Source: Amycolatopsis dendrobii
GTDB lineage: Bacteria; Actinomycetota; Actinomycetes; Mycobacteriales; Pseudonocardiaceae
Reading direction: 5' to 3'
DNA length: 64,000 nucleotides
NCBI RefSeq assembly: GCF_014145675.1
Contig: NZ_JACGZW010000022.1
Span: forward strand, 37,641-101,640
Numbering within the stretch: the first letter of the stretch is position 1; the number at the start of each line of letters is the position of its first letter. Positions 15,054-23,728 of the stretch are shown one piece after another. Under the pieces are notes generated by a model, which saw only the letters and a list, made by a program, of their open reading frames with translations, had not been told where the DNA came from and did not search any database. A program made the position numbers and the translations under genes.

Positions 15054-17807
15054 ATGGCCGATGGCGGCGCGCGGGTCGAACTGCTCGGCCCGGTGCGGCT
15101 GCTCGACGGCAGCCGTGCGGTACCCGTCGGCGGCCCCGGGGTGCGGGGACTGCTGGCGCTGCTCGCGCTGCGCGTGGGCAAGGTGGTGCCGCTCGAGGAG
15201 ATCATCGACGCGCTGTGGGGCCACGATCCGCCCGCCACCGCTCGCACCATCGTGCACGGCAACGTGTCGCAGTTGCGCAGGCTGCTGCGGGAGATGGCCG
15301 ATCCGGTCGCCGAGATCAGCACCCGTCCGCCGGGCTACCAGCTTTCCCTCGCGCCGGACCGGATCGACGCGCACCGGGCGCGGGCGTTGCTGGACCAGGC
15401 CGCGCTGGAATCGCCGGAGAGCGCCTCGAAGCTGCTCGCCGAAGCTCTCGCGCTGTGGCAGGGGCCCACGCTGTCCGGCGTGCCCGATTCGGTGCGGGCG
15501 CCCGAATTGGAGGAGTTGCGGCGCGCGATCCGCTACGCCCGGATCAACGCGGATCTCGACCTCGGCCGCTACGACGAGCTGATCGTGGAGCTGAGCCCGA
15601 TCGTCCGCGCCGACCCGCTCGCCGAGCGCATCGCCGGACAGCTGATGCGCGCGCTCTACCACGCCGGGCGGCGCGGGGAAGCGCTCGAGCTGTACCGCAC
15701 CGTCTCGCGGGCCACCCTCGGCTCGCTCGGCGTCGAACCCGGCGCGGATCTGCGCTCGCTGCACGAGCGGGTGCTCAACGACGATCTCGCCGCGCACGAG
15801 AGCGCGGTTCCGGAGCAGGCCGTCGCGCCGTCTCAGCTGCCGCCCGCGCTGCCGACGCTGGCCGGACGCGAGACGGAGGTGGAATGGCTCGACGGGCTCG
15901 CTGAACGCGGCGACAGCACGGTCATCGTGTCGGGCACCGCCGGGGTCGGCAAGAGCGCGCTGGTCATCTGGTGGGCGCACCGCGCGGCCCGGCTGTTCCC
16001 GGACGGGGTGCTGTACGCGGCGCTGCAAGGGTTCGATCCGCATCAGCCGCCGCTGGAACCAGGCGATCTGCTGTCGCAGTTCCTGCTCGGGCTGGGCGTG
16101 CCCGCGGACGAGGTGCCGGAGCAGGTGCACGAACGCGTCGCGCTGTACCGCTCGCTGATCGCCGGGCGGCGGATGCTCGTGCTGCTCGACGACGCGCGTT
16201 CGGCCGAACAGGTGCGTCCGTTGCTTCCTCCGGGCGCACGGTCGATGACGGTGGTGACCAGCCGGTCGCGGCTGGAGGCGCTGGCGGTGTCCCACGCGGC
16301 GAAGCTGCGCGTGCTCGGCACGCTCGCGCCGGAAGACGCGGTGAGCGTGATCGAGGAATTGGCCGGGCCCGCCGACTTCGACCTCAACCACGCGCTGGCC
16401 CGGCTGTGCGGCTACCTGCCGCTCGCGCTGCGGATCGCCGGGGCCAAGCTCGCCGCGAGTCCACAGTGGACACTCAAGGATCTCGTCGGCGAGCTGGGAA
16501 ACGAACGCACCCGGCTGGCCGGACTCGATGTCACCGGAGCCGACGACGGCGTCCGGGCCGCGTTCGACGTCTCCTTCCGCGGCCTGCCGGACGGACTGGC
16601 CCGGACCCTGCTGCGCCTGGGCGCCGTGCCCGCCCGGCACACCGGCCCGCACCTGACGGCGGCCATCGCGCAGATCCCGGTGCAGCAGGCCCGCCGCGAA
16701 CTCCGCACGCTGGCCGCGCACAACCTGATCGCCGAGACTTCGCGCGACGCCTTCGCCCCGCACGACCTGGTCCGGCTGTACCTGCGGGAGCTGGCGGAAA
16801 CCGAACTGGAGCCAGCCGAACGCGCGGCGGTGCTCGACCGGGCGATCCGCTACCACCAGGCCGCCTCGGACACCGCGCGGCGGAAGATGCTGCGCATCGT
16901 CGACCCGCTCGACCTCACCGGCCTCGTGCCGCCGGACGCGCTGCCGCCGCTGGAAACCTTCGCCCAGGCGCAGGACTGGTTCGCCGCGGAATGGCCGAAC
17001 CTGCTGGCCGTGCTCGACGCCGCCCACGCCGACGGCCGCTACGCCGACGTCTGGCGGCTCGCCCGCGTCGCGCACACCTACCGGGTCGTCTGCCCGCTGT
17101 ACGAGGAATGGATCCGGCTGGTCGACCTCGGCCTCGCCGCCGCCGAAGCCGCGGACGAACCGCTCGGGCAGTGCTGGATGCTGATCTCCCGCTGCGCCAT
17201 CGCGCTCACCTTCGAGCTTTCGCAGGCCAGCATCGCCGACGCCGAACGCGCGGTCGGCTTGGCCACCCGGCTCGACGGCCGCTCGCTCATCGTCGCCAAA
17301 ATCCACCTCGGCAGCGTGCTGACCCTGCTCGGCCGCTATTCGGAGGCGATCGAACGGCTGCTGGAGGCGGTCGCGGAGACCGAGCGCACGGGCGATCTCG
17401 AACTGCGCGGCCAGGCGCTCAACAACTGCGCGGAGACGGAGAAGCGCGCGGGCCGTCCGGCCGAAGCGATCACGCATCAGCTGGCGTCGCTGGAGATAGA
17501 CCGCGAACTCGGCGACGACAGCTATGCCGTGGTGTCGCTGAACAACCTCGCGGAACTGCATCTGGGCATCGGCGACCTGGAGGCCGCTGAACGCTACGCG
17601 AGGGAGGCCGTGTCGCTGGCGGTCGCGCGGCAGTTCGAACTGCAGGAGGGCATCTTGCGGGTGACCCTGGCGCGGATCCTGCGCGGCCAGGAACGGCTGG
17701 AGCTCGCGAGGGAGCAGTACCGGCGGGCGGTGGCGTTGTACGAGCGGATGAACCCTCGGCAGGTCGAGGACTTGCGGAAGGAAGCGGCTGATCTGGGAGA
17801 TCAGTAG
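15054..17807 (+). CDS. AfsR/SARP-like regulator (BTAD, NB-ARC, TPR)
   Basis: About 917 residues. The N-terminus is an OmpR-type winged helix (VELLGPVRLLDGSRAVPVGG through PPGYQLSLAPD, residues 8-100), then a bacterial transcriptional activation domain to about 255. An NB-ARC ATPase follows with P-loop SGTAGVGKSALV near residue 295 and a Walker B-like MLVLLDDARS. The C-terminal 300 residues are TPR-like repeats. Such proteins switch on secondary-metabolite or stress genes. ATG 15054 follows GGGAGG by 11 bases; GTG 15042 is possible. It lies downstream of ectABCD, but the hairpin argues for its own promoter, and no target is evident. Confidence 0.9.
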   Translation: MADGGARVELLGPVRLLDGSRAVPVGGPGVRGLLALLALRVGKVVPLEEIIDALWGHDPPATARTIVHGNVSQLRRLLREMADPVAEISTRPPGYQLSLAPDRIDAHRARALLDQAALESPESASKLLAEALALWQGPTLSGVPDSVRAPELEELRRAIRYARINADLDLGRYDELIVELSPIVRADPLAERIAGQLMRALYHAGRRGEALELYRTVSRATLGSLGVEPGADLRSLHERVLNDDLAAHESAVPEQAVAPSQLPPALPTLAGRETEVEWLDGLAERGDSTVIVSGTAGVGKSALVIWWAHRAARLFPDGVLYAALQGFDPHQPPLEPGDLLSQFLLGLGVPADEVPEQVHERVALYRSLIAGRRMLVLLDDARSAEQVRPLLPPGARSMTVVTSRSRLEALAVSHAAKLRVLGTLAPEDAVSVIEELAGPADFDLNHALARLCGYLPLALRIAGAKLAASPQWTLKDLVGELGNERTRLAGLDVTGADDGVRAAFDVSFRGLPDGLARTLLRLGAVPARHTGPHLTAAIAQIPVQQARRELRTLAAHNLIAETSRDAFAPHDLVRLYLRELAETELEPAERAAVLDRAIRYHQAASDTARRKMLRIVDPLDLTGLVPPDALPPLETFAQAQDWFAAEWPNLLAVLDAAHADGRYADVWRLARVAHTYRVVCPLYEEWIRLVDLGLAAAEAADEPLGQCWMLISRCAIALTFELSQASIADAERAVGLATRLDGRSLIVAKIHLGSVLTLLGRYSEAIERLLEAVAETERTGDLELRGQALNNCAETEKRAGRPAEAITHQLASLEIDRELGDDSYAVVSLNNLAELHLGIGDLEAAERYAREAVSLAVARQFELQEGILRVTLARILRGQERLELAREQYRRAVALYERMNPRQVEDLRKEAADLGDQ

Positions 17808-18187
17808 CGGCTGATTCCCGGAACGCCGGATCCTTCCGCTCGTGCCGGGACTGAAGACGTCGGCCGCGGAATGCCGCCGAGCGGGCAAGAAAGCATCCGG
17901 CCGGGAGTGAGCGGGCAGTCGCCCACGCCCGGCTCTTGTACAACGTTCAGCTGTGTTTTCGCAGGTCGCCGTGGTAATAATCGCGTCCGCTTAGCGGATT
18001 CTTAGCCATCGGGCGGTCAGCGCGCGTAGGGTCGGCCGCGACGCTGGCGGAGCCCTAGGGGAGGGGCAGGCTGTGAAGCCGGCGACGGGACCGCGGCGAA
18101 TACCGCGCGGACCTGGAAGAGCCGCCAGGAGCGGTTCGGTGGCGGTTGGCCGGCCGAGATGGGGGTAGGCCGGCCGGCCGCCAGGCT
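17808..18187. other. Intergenic region between AfsR-like gene and MmpS-like gene
   Basis: 380 bases between convergent genes with no convincing reading frame. Near the MmpS-like end two GGCCGGCC palindromes (18148-18155, 18168-18175) can pair with each other around a short loop, possibly a terminator for the minus-strand gene. Confidence 0.5.
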
Positions 18188-18859
18188 CTATTCGACGTTC
18201 GAGGTGCAGAGCGCGATCGAACTGCCGCTGCTTTCGGCGATCTTCTTCCCGTCGACGAGGATCTGGCAGCTGATCTGGTTGGTCACGCCCGCATTGGCGG
18301 TGTCCGCGGTGAGCGAGAGGACCGGCCTGCCGCCGTCGTAGGAAGCGTGTCCGTGCCAGTCGTCGGTGCTCGGCGGGGTGGTCGCGGTGCGCTGATCGTT
18401 CAGCGTGCCGAAGCGGACTGTCGCGCCGTTCGCCGAGGACACCACGAAGTCGACCGAATGCTTCTCGCCCGGTTGCGGCGGGATGTGCAGTTCGCCCGCC
18501 CGCGCGGTGCCGAACATCGACGGGTACAGCAGCATCGCGCCGCACAGCAGGGCGGCCAGTGCGGAAAGCGTGGTTCCGGTGAGTGCGACGCCCAGTCCGC
18601 GCATTTTCCCTTGGGAGGAAAGTACGATTCCCGCAATTCCCCCGGCGAGGCCGACCCCGGCGAGCGGCCAGGCGAGGAAACCCCAATCCGGGAGGAAGGC
18701 GACACCGGCCGCGGCCAGTCCGAGCGTGACCGCGAGCCCGCCGGGCCAGTTGGCCTGCCTCCGGGACTGCTCCTGCTGGGGCGGACGGTGCGGACCAGGG
18801 CGAGTAGTGGTCCTGCTGTGTCGCGCGGGTGCGGCCGGATACGGCTGCTCGGTCGTCAT
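18188..18859 (-). CDS. Membrane protein with MmpS-like C-terminal domain
   Basis: A 223-residue protein with a Pro/Arg/Gln-rich cytoplasmic N-terminus (1-38). Two to three transmembrane helices (about 40-110) follow, then an exported beta-domain resembling the MmpS fold: VDFVVSSANGATVRFGTLND, a Trp-containing strand (DDWHGHASYDG), and the typical end ISCQILVDGKKIAESSGSSIALC with two cysteines. Mycobacterial MmpS proteins assist MmpL lipid exporters, but no mmpL is nearby and the multi-helix N-terminus differs from classic MmpS. ATG 18859 is preceded by GGAAGAGG. Confidence 0.7.
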   Translation of the reverse strand: MTTEQPYPAAPARHSRTTTRPGPHRPPQQEQSRRQANWPGGLAVTLGLAAAGVAFLPDWGFLAWPLAGVGLAGGIAGIVLSSQGKMRGLGVALTGTTLSALAALLCGAMLLYPSMFGTARAGELHIPPQPGEKHSVDFVVSSANGATVRFGTLNDQRTATTPPSTDDWHGHASYDGGRPVLSLTADTANAGVTNQISCQILVDGKKIAESSGSSIALCTSNVE

Positions 18860-19095
18860 GCGTGCCTCTTCCGCTGGGATGGCGAAGACGCTAACGCAGA
18901 TGCCCGCGAAGTTGGAATAATCGTTATCGACTGACAATGTCATCCATTTACCGCGTCCGGGCGGTCGGGGTCATTTCCCGCCGGATTGCGCGCAGCGGCG
19001 CCATTTGCTGCCCGGAAAAGGCAGCGTGATTCCGAAGAGCGACCGCGTGCTTACCCGGCGGTCCTGACCTGGCGACGCGGCACTGCGCGCGCCAT

Positions 19096-19980
19096 TCACT
19101 GATCGAAAAGACTGACTTCCGGAGTGATCTCGAGAAGTTCGTGCACCGGCCTGCCGCGCCGTCCGTCGATGGTCGTCGTGCGCACTACGCGCAACCGCGC
19201 GGTCACCGGACGATCGAGGTTTTCTTTGATCTGGTCGAGCAGATCCGGGGCGACCGCGCCCTGAATGGTTCCGCCCGATTCCCGCTCCAGGTAGAAAATC
19301 CGCCGCCGGGTGCGCACGCCGTCGAGGCGTCCGGTCACCGTCTCGTAGCCGACCGCCTCGCGGGACTCGCGCAGGCTGCCCTGCAGCACCCGCGCCTGTT
19401 CGGTGGTCATGCTCCGGGTCACCTGCTCGCCCGCGGTGGGCGTGAGCGCCATTCCGATGCCCGCGTGCTTGCTGACCGCGTTGACGACGTCGCTGACCGC
19501 GTTGCGCACCGTGTCGCGCTGCAGCAGCACCGCGTCGAGCGCGCCGTCGTCGGAACCGTTGGCGGGCAGGAAATCGCAGAGTTCCTTCACCGCGCGCTCG
19601 GACAGCGTTTCGATGCCGTCGTGGATCAGCGCGTCGTCGACCGCCGGTTCCGGGAAACCGAAGAAGATCGCGTTGCCCGCCTGTCCTTTTTGAATCAGCG
19701 GGGCCTTGTCCCGGTCCGCCTGCTGGACGAAGGTGACCTCGTTCGACGGATTGCGGATGATGTGCCCGATTTTCGCCGTCGCGTCCTGGAGCGCGCGGCT
19801 GATGTCGGAAAAGGTGTACGCGTCGATGTGCGTTTCGCCGATCACCGACACGTGCAGCAGCGGTGCGCGGCAGGTGCGCTCGAACTTCGCGTTCGCCGCC
19901 ATCGCCGAGGCGCGCGCGAGGTCGTCCAGCCACGTGCCGCCGGGGATCTCGTCGGCGATCCGCCGGAACTCGTTCCTCAC
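19096..19980 (-). CDS. Uncharacterised protein, partner of the gene at 19977-20453
   Basis: A 294-residue protein not recognised with confidence. GTG 19980 overlaps the stop of the preceding gene (GTGA), so translation is coupled. The N-terminal two-thirds is mixed alpha/beta (PLLHVSVIGETHIDAYTFSD, NAIFFGFPEPAVDDALIHDG). The last 90 residues look like a small beta barrel: ETVTGRLDGVRTRRRIFYLE, GGTIQGAVAPDLLDQIKENL, PVTARLRVVRTTTIDGRRGR. That pattern (short strands with G-x-L/V-x-G and a closing LLEITPE) recurs in proteins of unknown function. No signal peptide or membrane helix is present. A downstream 236-base gap to the MmpS-like gene holds no gene. Confidence 0.6.
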   Translation of the reverse strand: MRNEFRRIADEIPGGTWLDDLARASAMAANAKFERTCRAPLLHVSVIGETHIDAYTFSDISRALQDATAKIGHIIRNPSNEVTFVQQADRDKAPLIQKGQAGNAIFFGFPEPAVDDALIHDGIETLSERAVKELCDFLPANGSDDGALDAVLLQRDTVRNAVSDVVNAVSKHAGIGMALTPTAGEQVTRSMTTEQARVLQGSLRESREAVGYETVTGRLDGVRTRRRIFYLERESGGTIQGAVAPDLLDQIKENLDRPVTARLRVVRTTTIDGRRGRPVHELLEITPEVSLFDQ

Positions 19981-20453
19981 CACACCATCTCCGGAATGCC
20001 TCTGCCGCCGTCGGCCCACACCGATTCCCACACGTCCTCGTCGCCGGGACGGCACAGGAAACCGTCGAGCATGCCGCCGACCGGCTGGATCTGGTCGAGG
20101 TACATCGCGGGCTGGCCGACGATGATGCCGCGCAGGGTCAGCAGGCCGTACAGCGCGGTGCGGCCGCTGTCGTCAAGCCGCTTGAGCGCGCCCCACTCGT
20201 CCGGCAGCAGCACCACGTCGAGCCCGCGCGGCGGATGCGCCGTGCGGGTGACGAACGCGCCGCCGAGCCAGGCCCGCCCGGACGTGATCACCCGCTGGGC
20301 GACCCCGAGGTAGCTGTTGAGCGCGCTGAAGAGGATCTCGCGCTCGTTCTGGTGCGGCGCGTCGTAGACCAGTCGCTCGTAGACGTCGGCGAGGTCGGCG
20401 TGATGGCGGCCGGGCGGCAGCAGGTTCTGTGGCGTCCAGTGCGGAAGCGCCAT
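19977..20453 (-). CDS. Uncharacterised protein, possible minimal nucleotidyltransferase-like (DUF6932-type)
   Basis: A 158-residue protein. The opening (HWTPQNLLPPGRHHADLADV) and the central segment (AFVTRTAHPPRGLDVVLLPD) resemble the DUF6932 pattern, where a G-S/A-F-x-T-x(3-5)-P-x-D-x-D strand suggests a nucleotidyltransferase-like fold. Here the expected second acidic pair reads GLDVVL, so activity is doubtful. It is first in a two-gene unit with 19096-19980 (4-base overlap). The pairing suggests the two proteins work together. Function is unknown; a toxin-antitoxin or defence role would be speculation. Confidence 0.6.
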   Translation of the reverse strand: MALPHWTPQNLLPPGRHHADLADVYERLVYDAPHQNEREILFSALNSYLGVAQRVITSGRAWLGGAFVTRTAHPPRGLDVVLLPDEWGALKRLDDSGRTALYGLLTLRGIIVGQPAMYLDQIQPVGGMLDGFLCRPGDEDVWESVWADGGRGIPEMVW

Positions 20454-20524
20454 CGGACCTCCTGACGTCGTCCGGGGCCCTCGGCGCCCGCTTACCGTGC
20501 GTAGCCGAATCTACCAGGTGGGTG

Positions 20525-20974
20525 TCAGCCACTGCGTCCAGGTCGCCGGGGCGCGGGTTCGTCGTCGTGCGGCCAGTGCGGACTCCGCTGGTCGTCCTCG
20601 GGCCAGCTCAGTTCGCCGGACAGCCGCGGCTCGGGATCGGGCAGCGGATGCCCTGCCGCGTCGTGCGGCGCGTGCTGCCCGTTGTACGGCTCGTCCGGAT
20701 CGACGTCCGGATAGTCGTTGTAGACGCGCTCCGGCTGGTCCTCGTAGTGCGGGTACGCCGGTTCCTCGTAGTCCTCGTACGGGTTCGCCTGCGGGATGTG
20801 CCGGGTCTCCTCGGCCGGTTCCTCCACCGGAGCCGGAGCCGAAGCCGCCGCGGGCCGGTACGGCTCGGCCTCGGCCTTAGGCCGGGCGGCCCGCGTGAAC
20901 AGCCACATGACCGCCGCCCCGAGCAGGAACGAGACGAGCAGCCACAGCCAGATCTGCCCGAAGAGCCAGAGCAT
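20525..20974 (-). CDS. Small single-pass membrane protein, partner of the OmpA-like protein
   Basis: A 149-residue protein. The N-terminal helix (WLWLLVSFLLGAAVMWLFTR, residues 8-28) is followed by a long acidic, Pro/Tyr/Asp-rich tail (PYEDYEEPAYPHYEDQPERV and similar), probably disordered and cytoplasmic. It starts 6 bases after the OmpA-like gene. The pairing resembles arfA followed by the small membrane genes arfB/arfC in mycobacteria. Sequence alone cannot settle orthology. Confidence 0.65.
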   Translation of the reverse strand: MLWLFGQIWLWLLVSFLLGAAVMWLFTRAARPKAEAEPYRPAAASAPAPVEEPAEETRHIPQANPYEDYEEPAYPHYEDQPERVYNDYPDVDPDEPYNGQHAPHDAAGHPLPDPEPRLSGELSWPEDDQRSPHWPHDDEPAPRRPGRSG

Positions 20975-20980
20975 CCGCCA

Positions 20981-21718
20981 TCACCTCTGTTCCACTGTGA
21001 TCTCGACCCGTCGGTCGCTGTCGCCCCCGTTGTCCGCGCCGCTCGCGCTGGCCACCGCGAGCAAGCGGTCCGGCGGCACGTCCTCGCGGATCAGCAACCG
21101 GATCACGGTCAGCGCCCGGTTGCGGGAAAGCTTCAGTGCCGCGCTGCGCCCGCCCGGACCGTCGGCGACCCGGCCGACGAGGCGGTAGCGGAAGTTGTCC
21201 GGGGCGTCGCGCAGCAGCGGCGCGAGATCGCGCGCGGCCTGCTCGCCTTGGTCGGTGAGCTGCGCGGTGTCCGGTTCGAAGGTGATCGGCGCGGCCGCGA
21301 GCTTGCGGTCCAGTTCGGCCTGGATTCCGTCGCGGTCGGTCGGCGGCGCGGACGAAGTCGGCGGCGGGCTCGAAGGCGGCGGACTGGACGGCGGCGTCGT
21401 CGACGGTTCGGGCGACGGCGCGGGTCGCACCGGCCCGGCGCCGCCGGAAGCTTGCGCGGACTCGACCCCGTCGACGCCCTGCACGATGCCCAGCGCGCGG
21501 CCGGCTTCTTCGGCCGGGAACCCTTCGAGGGTCGCCTGCCGTCCGGAGAACTTCACTTCGCCGCCGGACAGGCCCGCCGCGTCGAGCGCGGAGCGTGATC
21601 GCGCGGCGAGGTCGTCCTGGATTCCGCTGCCCTGCAGCCAAGTCACGAGGCCCGCGAGCAGGGCCGTGACCACCACTGCCACGGGGATCAAGCGAAGCCA
21701 CCCTCGTGCACCGGACAT
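20981..21718 (-). CDS. ArfA-like BON-OmpA domain protein
   Basis: A 245-residue protein: N-terminal membrane anchor (RLIPVAVVVTALLAGLVTWL, about 9-28), a BON domain (about 32-92, SGIQDDLAARSRSALDAAGL to VDGVESAQASGG), a Pro/Ser linker, and a C-terminal OmpA-like domain (about 132-245) with LSRNRALTVIRLLI and the closing SDRRVEITVEQ. This order matches Mycobacterium ArfA (OmpATb), implicated in acid adaptation. The OmpA-like domain should face peptidoglycan outside the membrane. It is first in a two-gene operon with the small membrane gene 6 bases downstream. Confidence 0.82.
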   Translation of the reverse strand: MSGARGWLRLIPVAVVVTALLAGLVTWLQGSGIQDDLAARSRSALDAAGLSGGEVKFSGRQATLEGFPAEEAGRALGIVQGVDGVESAQASGGAGPVRPAPSPEPSTTPPSSPPPSSPPPTSSAPPTDRDGIQAELDRKLAAAPITFEPDTAQLTDQGEQAARDLAPLLRDAPDNFRYRLVGRVADGPGGRSAALKLSRNRALTVIRLLIREDVPPDRLLAVASASGADNGGDSDRRVEITVEQR

Positions 21719-21785
21719 AAAGGGACCCTATGCCGGGCCGGTCGGCTTGGCGACCTGGTAACGGCCGCCGTTCGGGTGGCTCTCG

Positions 21786-21827
21786 CGACAGTGCCGGCAC
21801 CGGTGGTCACCGGTGCCGGCACTGTCG
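21786..21827. terminator. 20-bp perfect hairpin between convergent-tail genes
   Basis: CGACAGTGCCGGCACCGGTG, a GT loop, then the exact reverse complement. It lies just past the stop of the minus-strand SGNH hydrolase and upstream of the OmpA-like gene, so it most likely ends the hydrolase transcript. Confidence 0.75.
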
Positions 21828-21838
21828 AGGGACGGCGT

Positions 21839-22678
21839 TCAGGAGGCGGTCGCGTTGCCCCGCACGTCGCCCCGCAGGTCGAGTTCGATGCTCGCCGGGT
21901 TGTCCGGCACGAGCGGGACGAGCGGAGCCAGTTCCGGGCGCTTCGGCGACAGCCCGTCGCCCATGGACTCGCCGCGCAGCTGGCGGCGGATCCACGGCAG
22001 CAGGTGCACCTTGGTCCACGCGAGGTCGGACCGCCGCGAGGTGATCCAGGTGGCCGGCTCGGTGCTCGCCGGGTACGGCTCGCGCCAGTCCTCGGTGACC
22101 GGGACGCCGAGCACCTCGGCGGTGAGCAGCGCGATCCGGCGGTGCGCGTCCGGCGTGAAGTGCAGCCGGTCGTCGCTCCAGGCGCGACGGTCGTGCAGCG
22201 GCTCCATCGTCCACAGGTCGACCATCTTCGCGCCGTGCCGGGCCGCGATCGCCCAGAGATGCGTGTTGTAGATCGCGACCTTGCCGCGCAGCACGCTCAT
22301 CACCGACAGCGTCTTGGTGTCCGGCCCGTTGAAGATCACCACCGGGATCCCGGCCGCGCGCAGCTTCGCCACCCCCGCCTCGAAGCGCGCCGCGATGGCG
22401 TCGACATCCGCACCCGGCACGATCACGTCGTTGCCGCCCGCGCACAGCGTGACCAGGTCGGGTTTCAGTTCCAGGGCGATCGGGAGCTGCTCGTCCATGA
22501 TCTCGTCGAGCATTTTGCCGCGCAGCGACAGGTTCGCGTACTGGAAACCGGGCTCGTCGCCCGCCAGCATCTCGGCGAGCCGGTCGGCCCAGCCCCGGAA
22601 CGTCCCGTCGCCCCGATGGTCGTTGAGGCCCTCGGTGAAGCTGTCCCCGATGGCTACGTAGCTGTTGATCCCGTACAC
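21839..22678 (-). CDS. SGNH/GDSL-type hydrolase
   Basis: A 279-residue esterase-like protein. Block I is AIGDSFTEG with the nucleophile Ser near residue 11, block III is CAGGNDV, and block V is DDRLHFTPDAHRRIA with the Asp-His pair. There is no signal peptide when started at GTG 22678, which has AAGGGGA upstream and places the GDS motif at the usual distance. The ATG at 22756 would add an atypical leader. The substrate is unknown; relatives act on acyl esters of lipids or sugars. It is divergent from DUF3159 across a 276-base region with no gene, carrying GTTGTACACCCCAAC. Confidence 0.87.
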   Translation of the reverse strand: MYGINSYVAIGDSFTEGLNDHRGDGTFRGWADRLAEMLAGDEPGFQYANLSLRGKMLDEIMDEQLPIALELKPDLVTLCAGGNDVIVPGADVDAIAARFEAGVAKLRAAGIPVVIFNGPDTKTLSVMSVLRGKVAIYNTHLWAIAARHGAKMVDLWTMEPLHDRRAWSDDRLHFTPDAHRRIALLTAEVLGVPVTEDWREPYPASTEPATWITSRRSDLAWTKVHLLPWIRRQLRGESMGDGLSPKRPELAPLVPLVPDNPASIELDLRGDVRGNATAS

Positions 22679-22954
22679 GCTGGGTTCCCCTTTCCCGCTG
22701 GTGCGCGCCTGTACCCCTGTGCAGTCCCGGATGTAGTTGTACACCCCAACTAACATTCGGACGTCCCCGTATCCTTCCCGCCGGACACGACTGGTTCAGC
22801 GGGATGTCACAGTCTCTTACCTTGTCGGGGGTTTCCGCCTCCCTATTACGACAATTTCACCGGGACGAACCTCACGTTCCGACCCGTACCGGACGCCATG
22901 TGGGGTAGGTCTCCCGACCTGGGGGTCCGCCGGGAGTTGCGGCAGGCTGGAACT

Positions 22955-23638
22955 GTGACAGACGAGACTGCGAAGGGACCCGCGCGGGAGTCGCTCACGC
23001 AGATCCTCGGCGGGCGGCGCGGCGCCATCGACGCCAGCATCCCGCCCGCCGCGTTCGTCGTCGGCTGGCTCGCCGCCGGCCGGTCGATCGCCTGGGGAGC
23101 GGGCGTCGCGATCGGCGTCGCGGTGCTGCTGGGCGCGTACCGGCTGATCCGCGGCGACAAGGCGCGCGCGGTGGTGGTGAGCCTCGCCGCGGTGGTGATC
23201 GCCGCGCTGATCGCGATGCACACCGGCCGCGCCGAGGACTTCTTCCTGCTGCAACTGTTCTCGAACGCGGCGAGCGCGCTGCTGTTCGCGGCGAGCATCG
23301 CGGTCCGCTGGCCGTTGCTCGGCGTGATCGTGGGACTGCTCCTCGGGCAGAAGACCCGCTGGCGGCGCGACCCGGCTTTGCTGCGCGCGTACTCGTGGGC
23401 GAGCGGCGTGTGGGTGCTGCAGTACTTGCTGCGAGTGGTCGTTTACGGCCTGTTGTGGTGGACCGGGCAGGTGGTGGCGCTCGGAGTGGCGCGCACGGTG
23501 CTCTCCTGGCCGCTGGTGGCCGCGACCGTGGCGGTGAGCGGCTGGGTCCTCTACCGGAGCCTGCCAGCAGAACACCCGGGCCTTCGCCTGGCGAAGGACC
23601 CGGGTGCGGGCGGATCCGAAACCGGACCCGGAAGTTAA
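22955..23638 (+). CDS. DUF3159 family membrane protein
   Basis: About 227 residues. The N-terminal LTQILGGRRGAIDASIPPAA is the DUF3159 signature. Five or six transmembrane helices follow (WLAAGRSIAWGAGVAIGVAVLL, VVVSLAAVVIAALIAMHTG, ALLFAASIAVRWPLLGVIVG, YLLRVVVYGLLWWTG, and a last one near 190-210). Function is unknown; the family is actinobacterial, often near translation or cell-wall genes. GTG 22955 was chosen because it starts right before the conserved domain; the frame start at 22898 is not needed. Confidence 0.82.
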   Translation: MTDETAKGPARESLTQILGGRRGAIDASIPPAAFVVGWLAAGRSIAWGAGVAIGVAVLLGAYRLIRGDKARAVVVSLAAVVIAALIAMHTGRAEDFFLLQLFSNAASALLFAASIAVRWPLLGVIVGLLLGQKTRWRRDPALLRAYSWASGVWVLQYLLRVVVYGLLWWTGQVVALGVARTVLSWPLVAATVAVSGWVLYRSLPAEHPGLRLAKDPGAGGSETGPGS

Positions 23639-23640
23639 GG

Positions 23641-23674
23641 CGGCCCCCGGCGAGGGGGGAGGGTCCGGGGGCCG
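23641..23674 (+). terminator. Hairpin after DUF3159 gene
   Basis: CGGCCCCCGG and CCGGGGGCCG flank 14 bases immediately after the TAA stop. It lies between convergent genes and may serve both. Confidence 0.7.
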
Positions 23675-23728
23675 GTTCCTACGGTACCCGGACCGGAGGG
23701 GTTGAGTCGACGGTTTCGACTCTTCCGC

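Noticed and set aside
14748..17888. Long minus-strand open frame across the AfsR-like gene
   Set aside because: Antisense shadow of a clear BTAD/NB-ARC gene; no recognisable domain or ribosome-binding site.
22679..22756. Longer SGNH hydrolase start at ATG 22756
   Set aside because: GTG 22678 has a proper ribosome-binding site and sits right before the GDS block; the extension is not conserved-looking.
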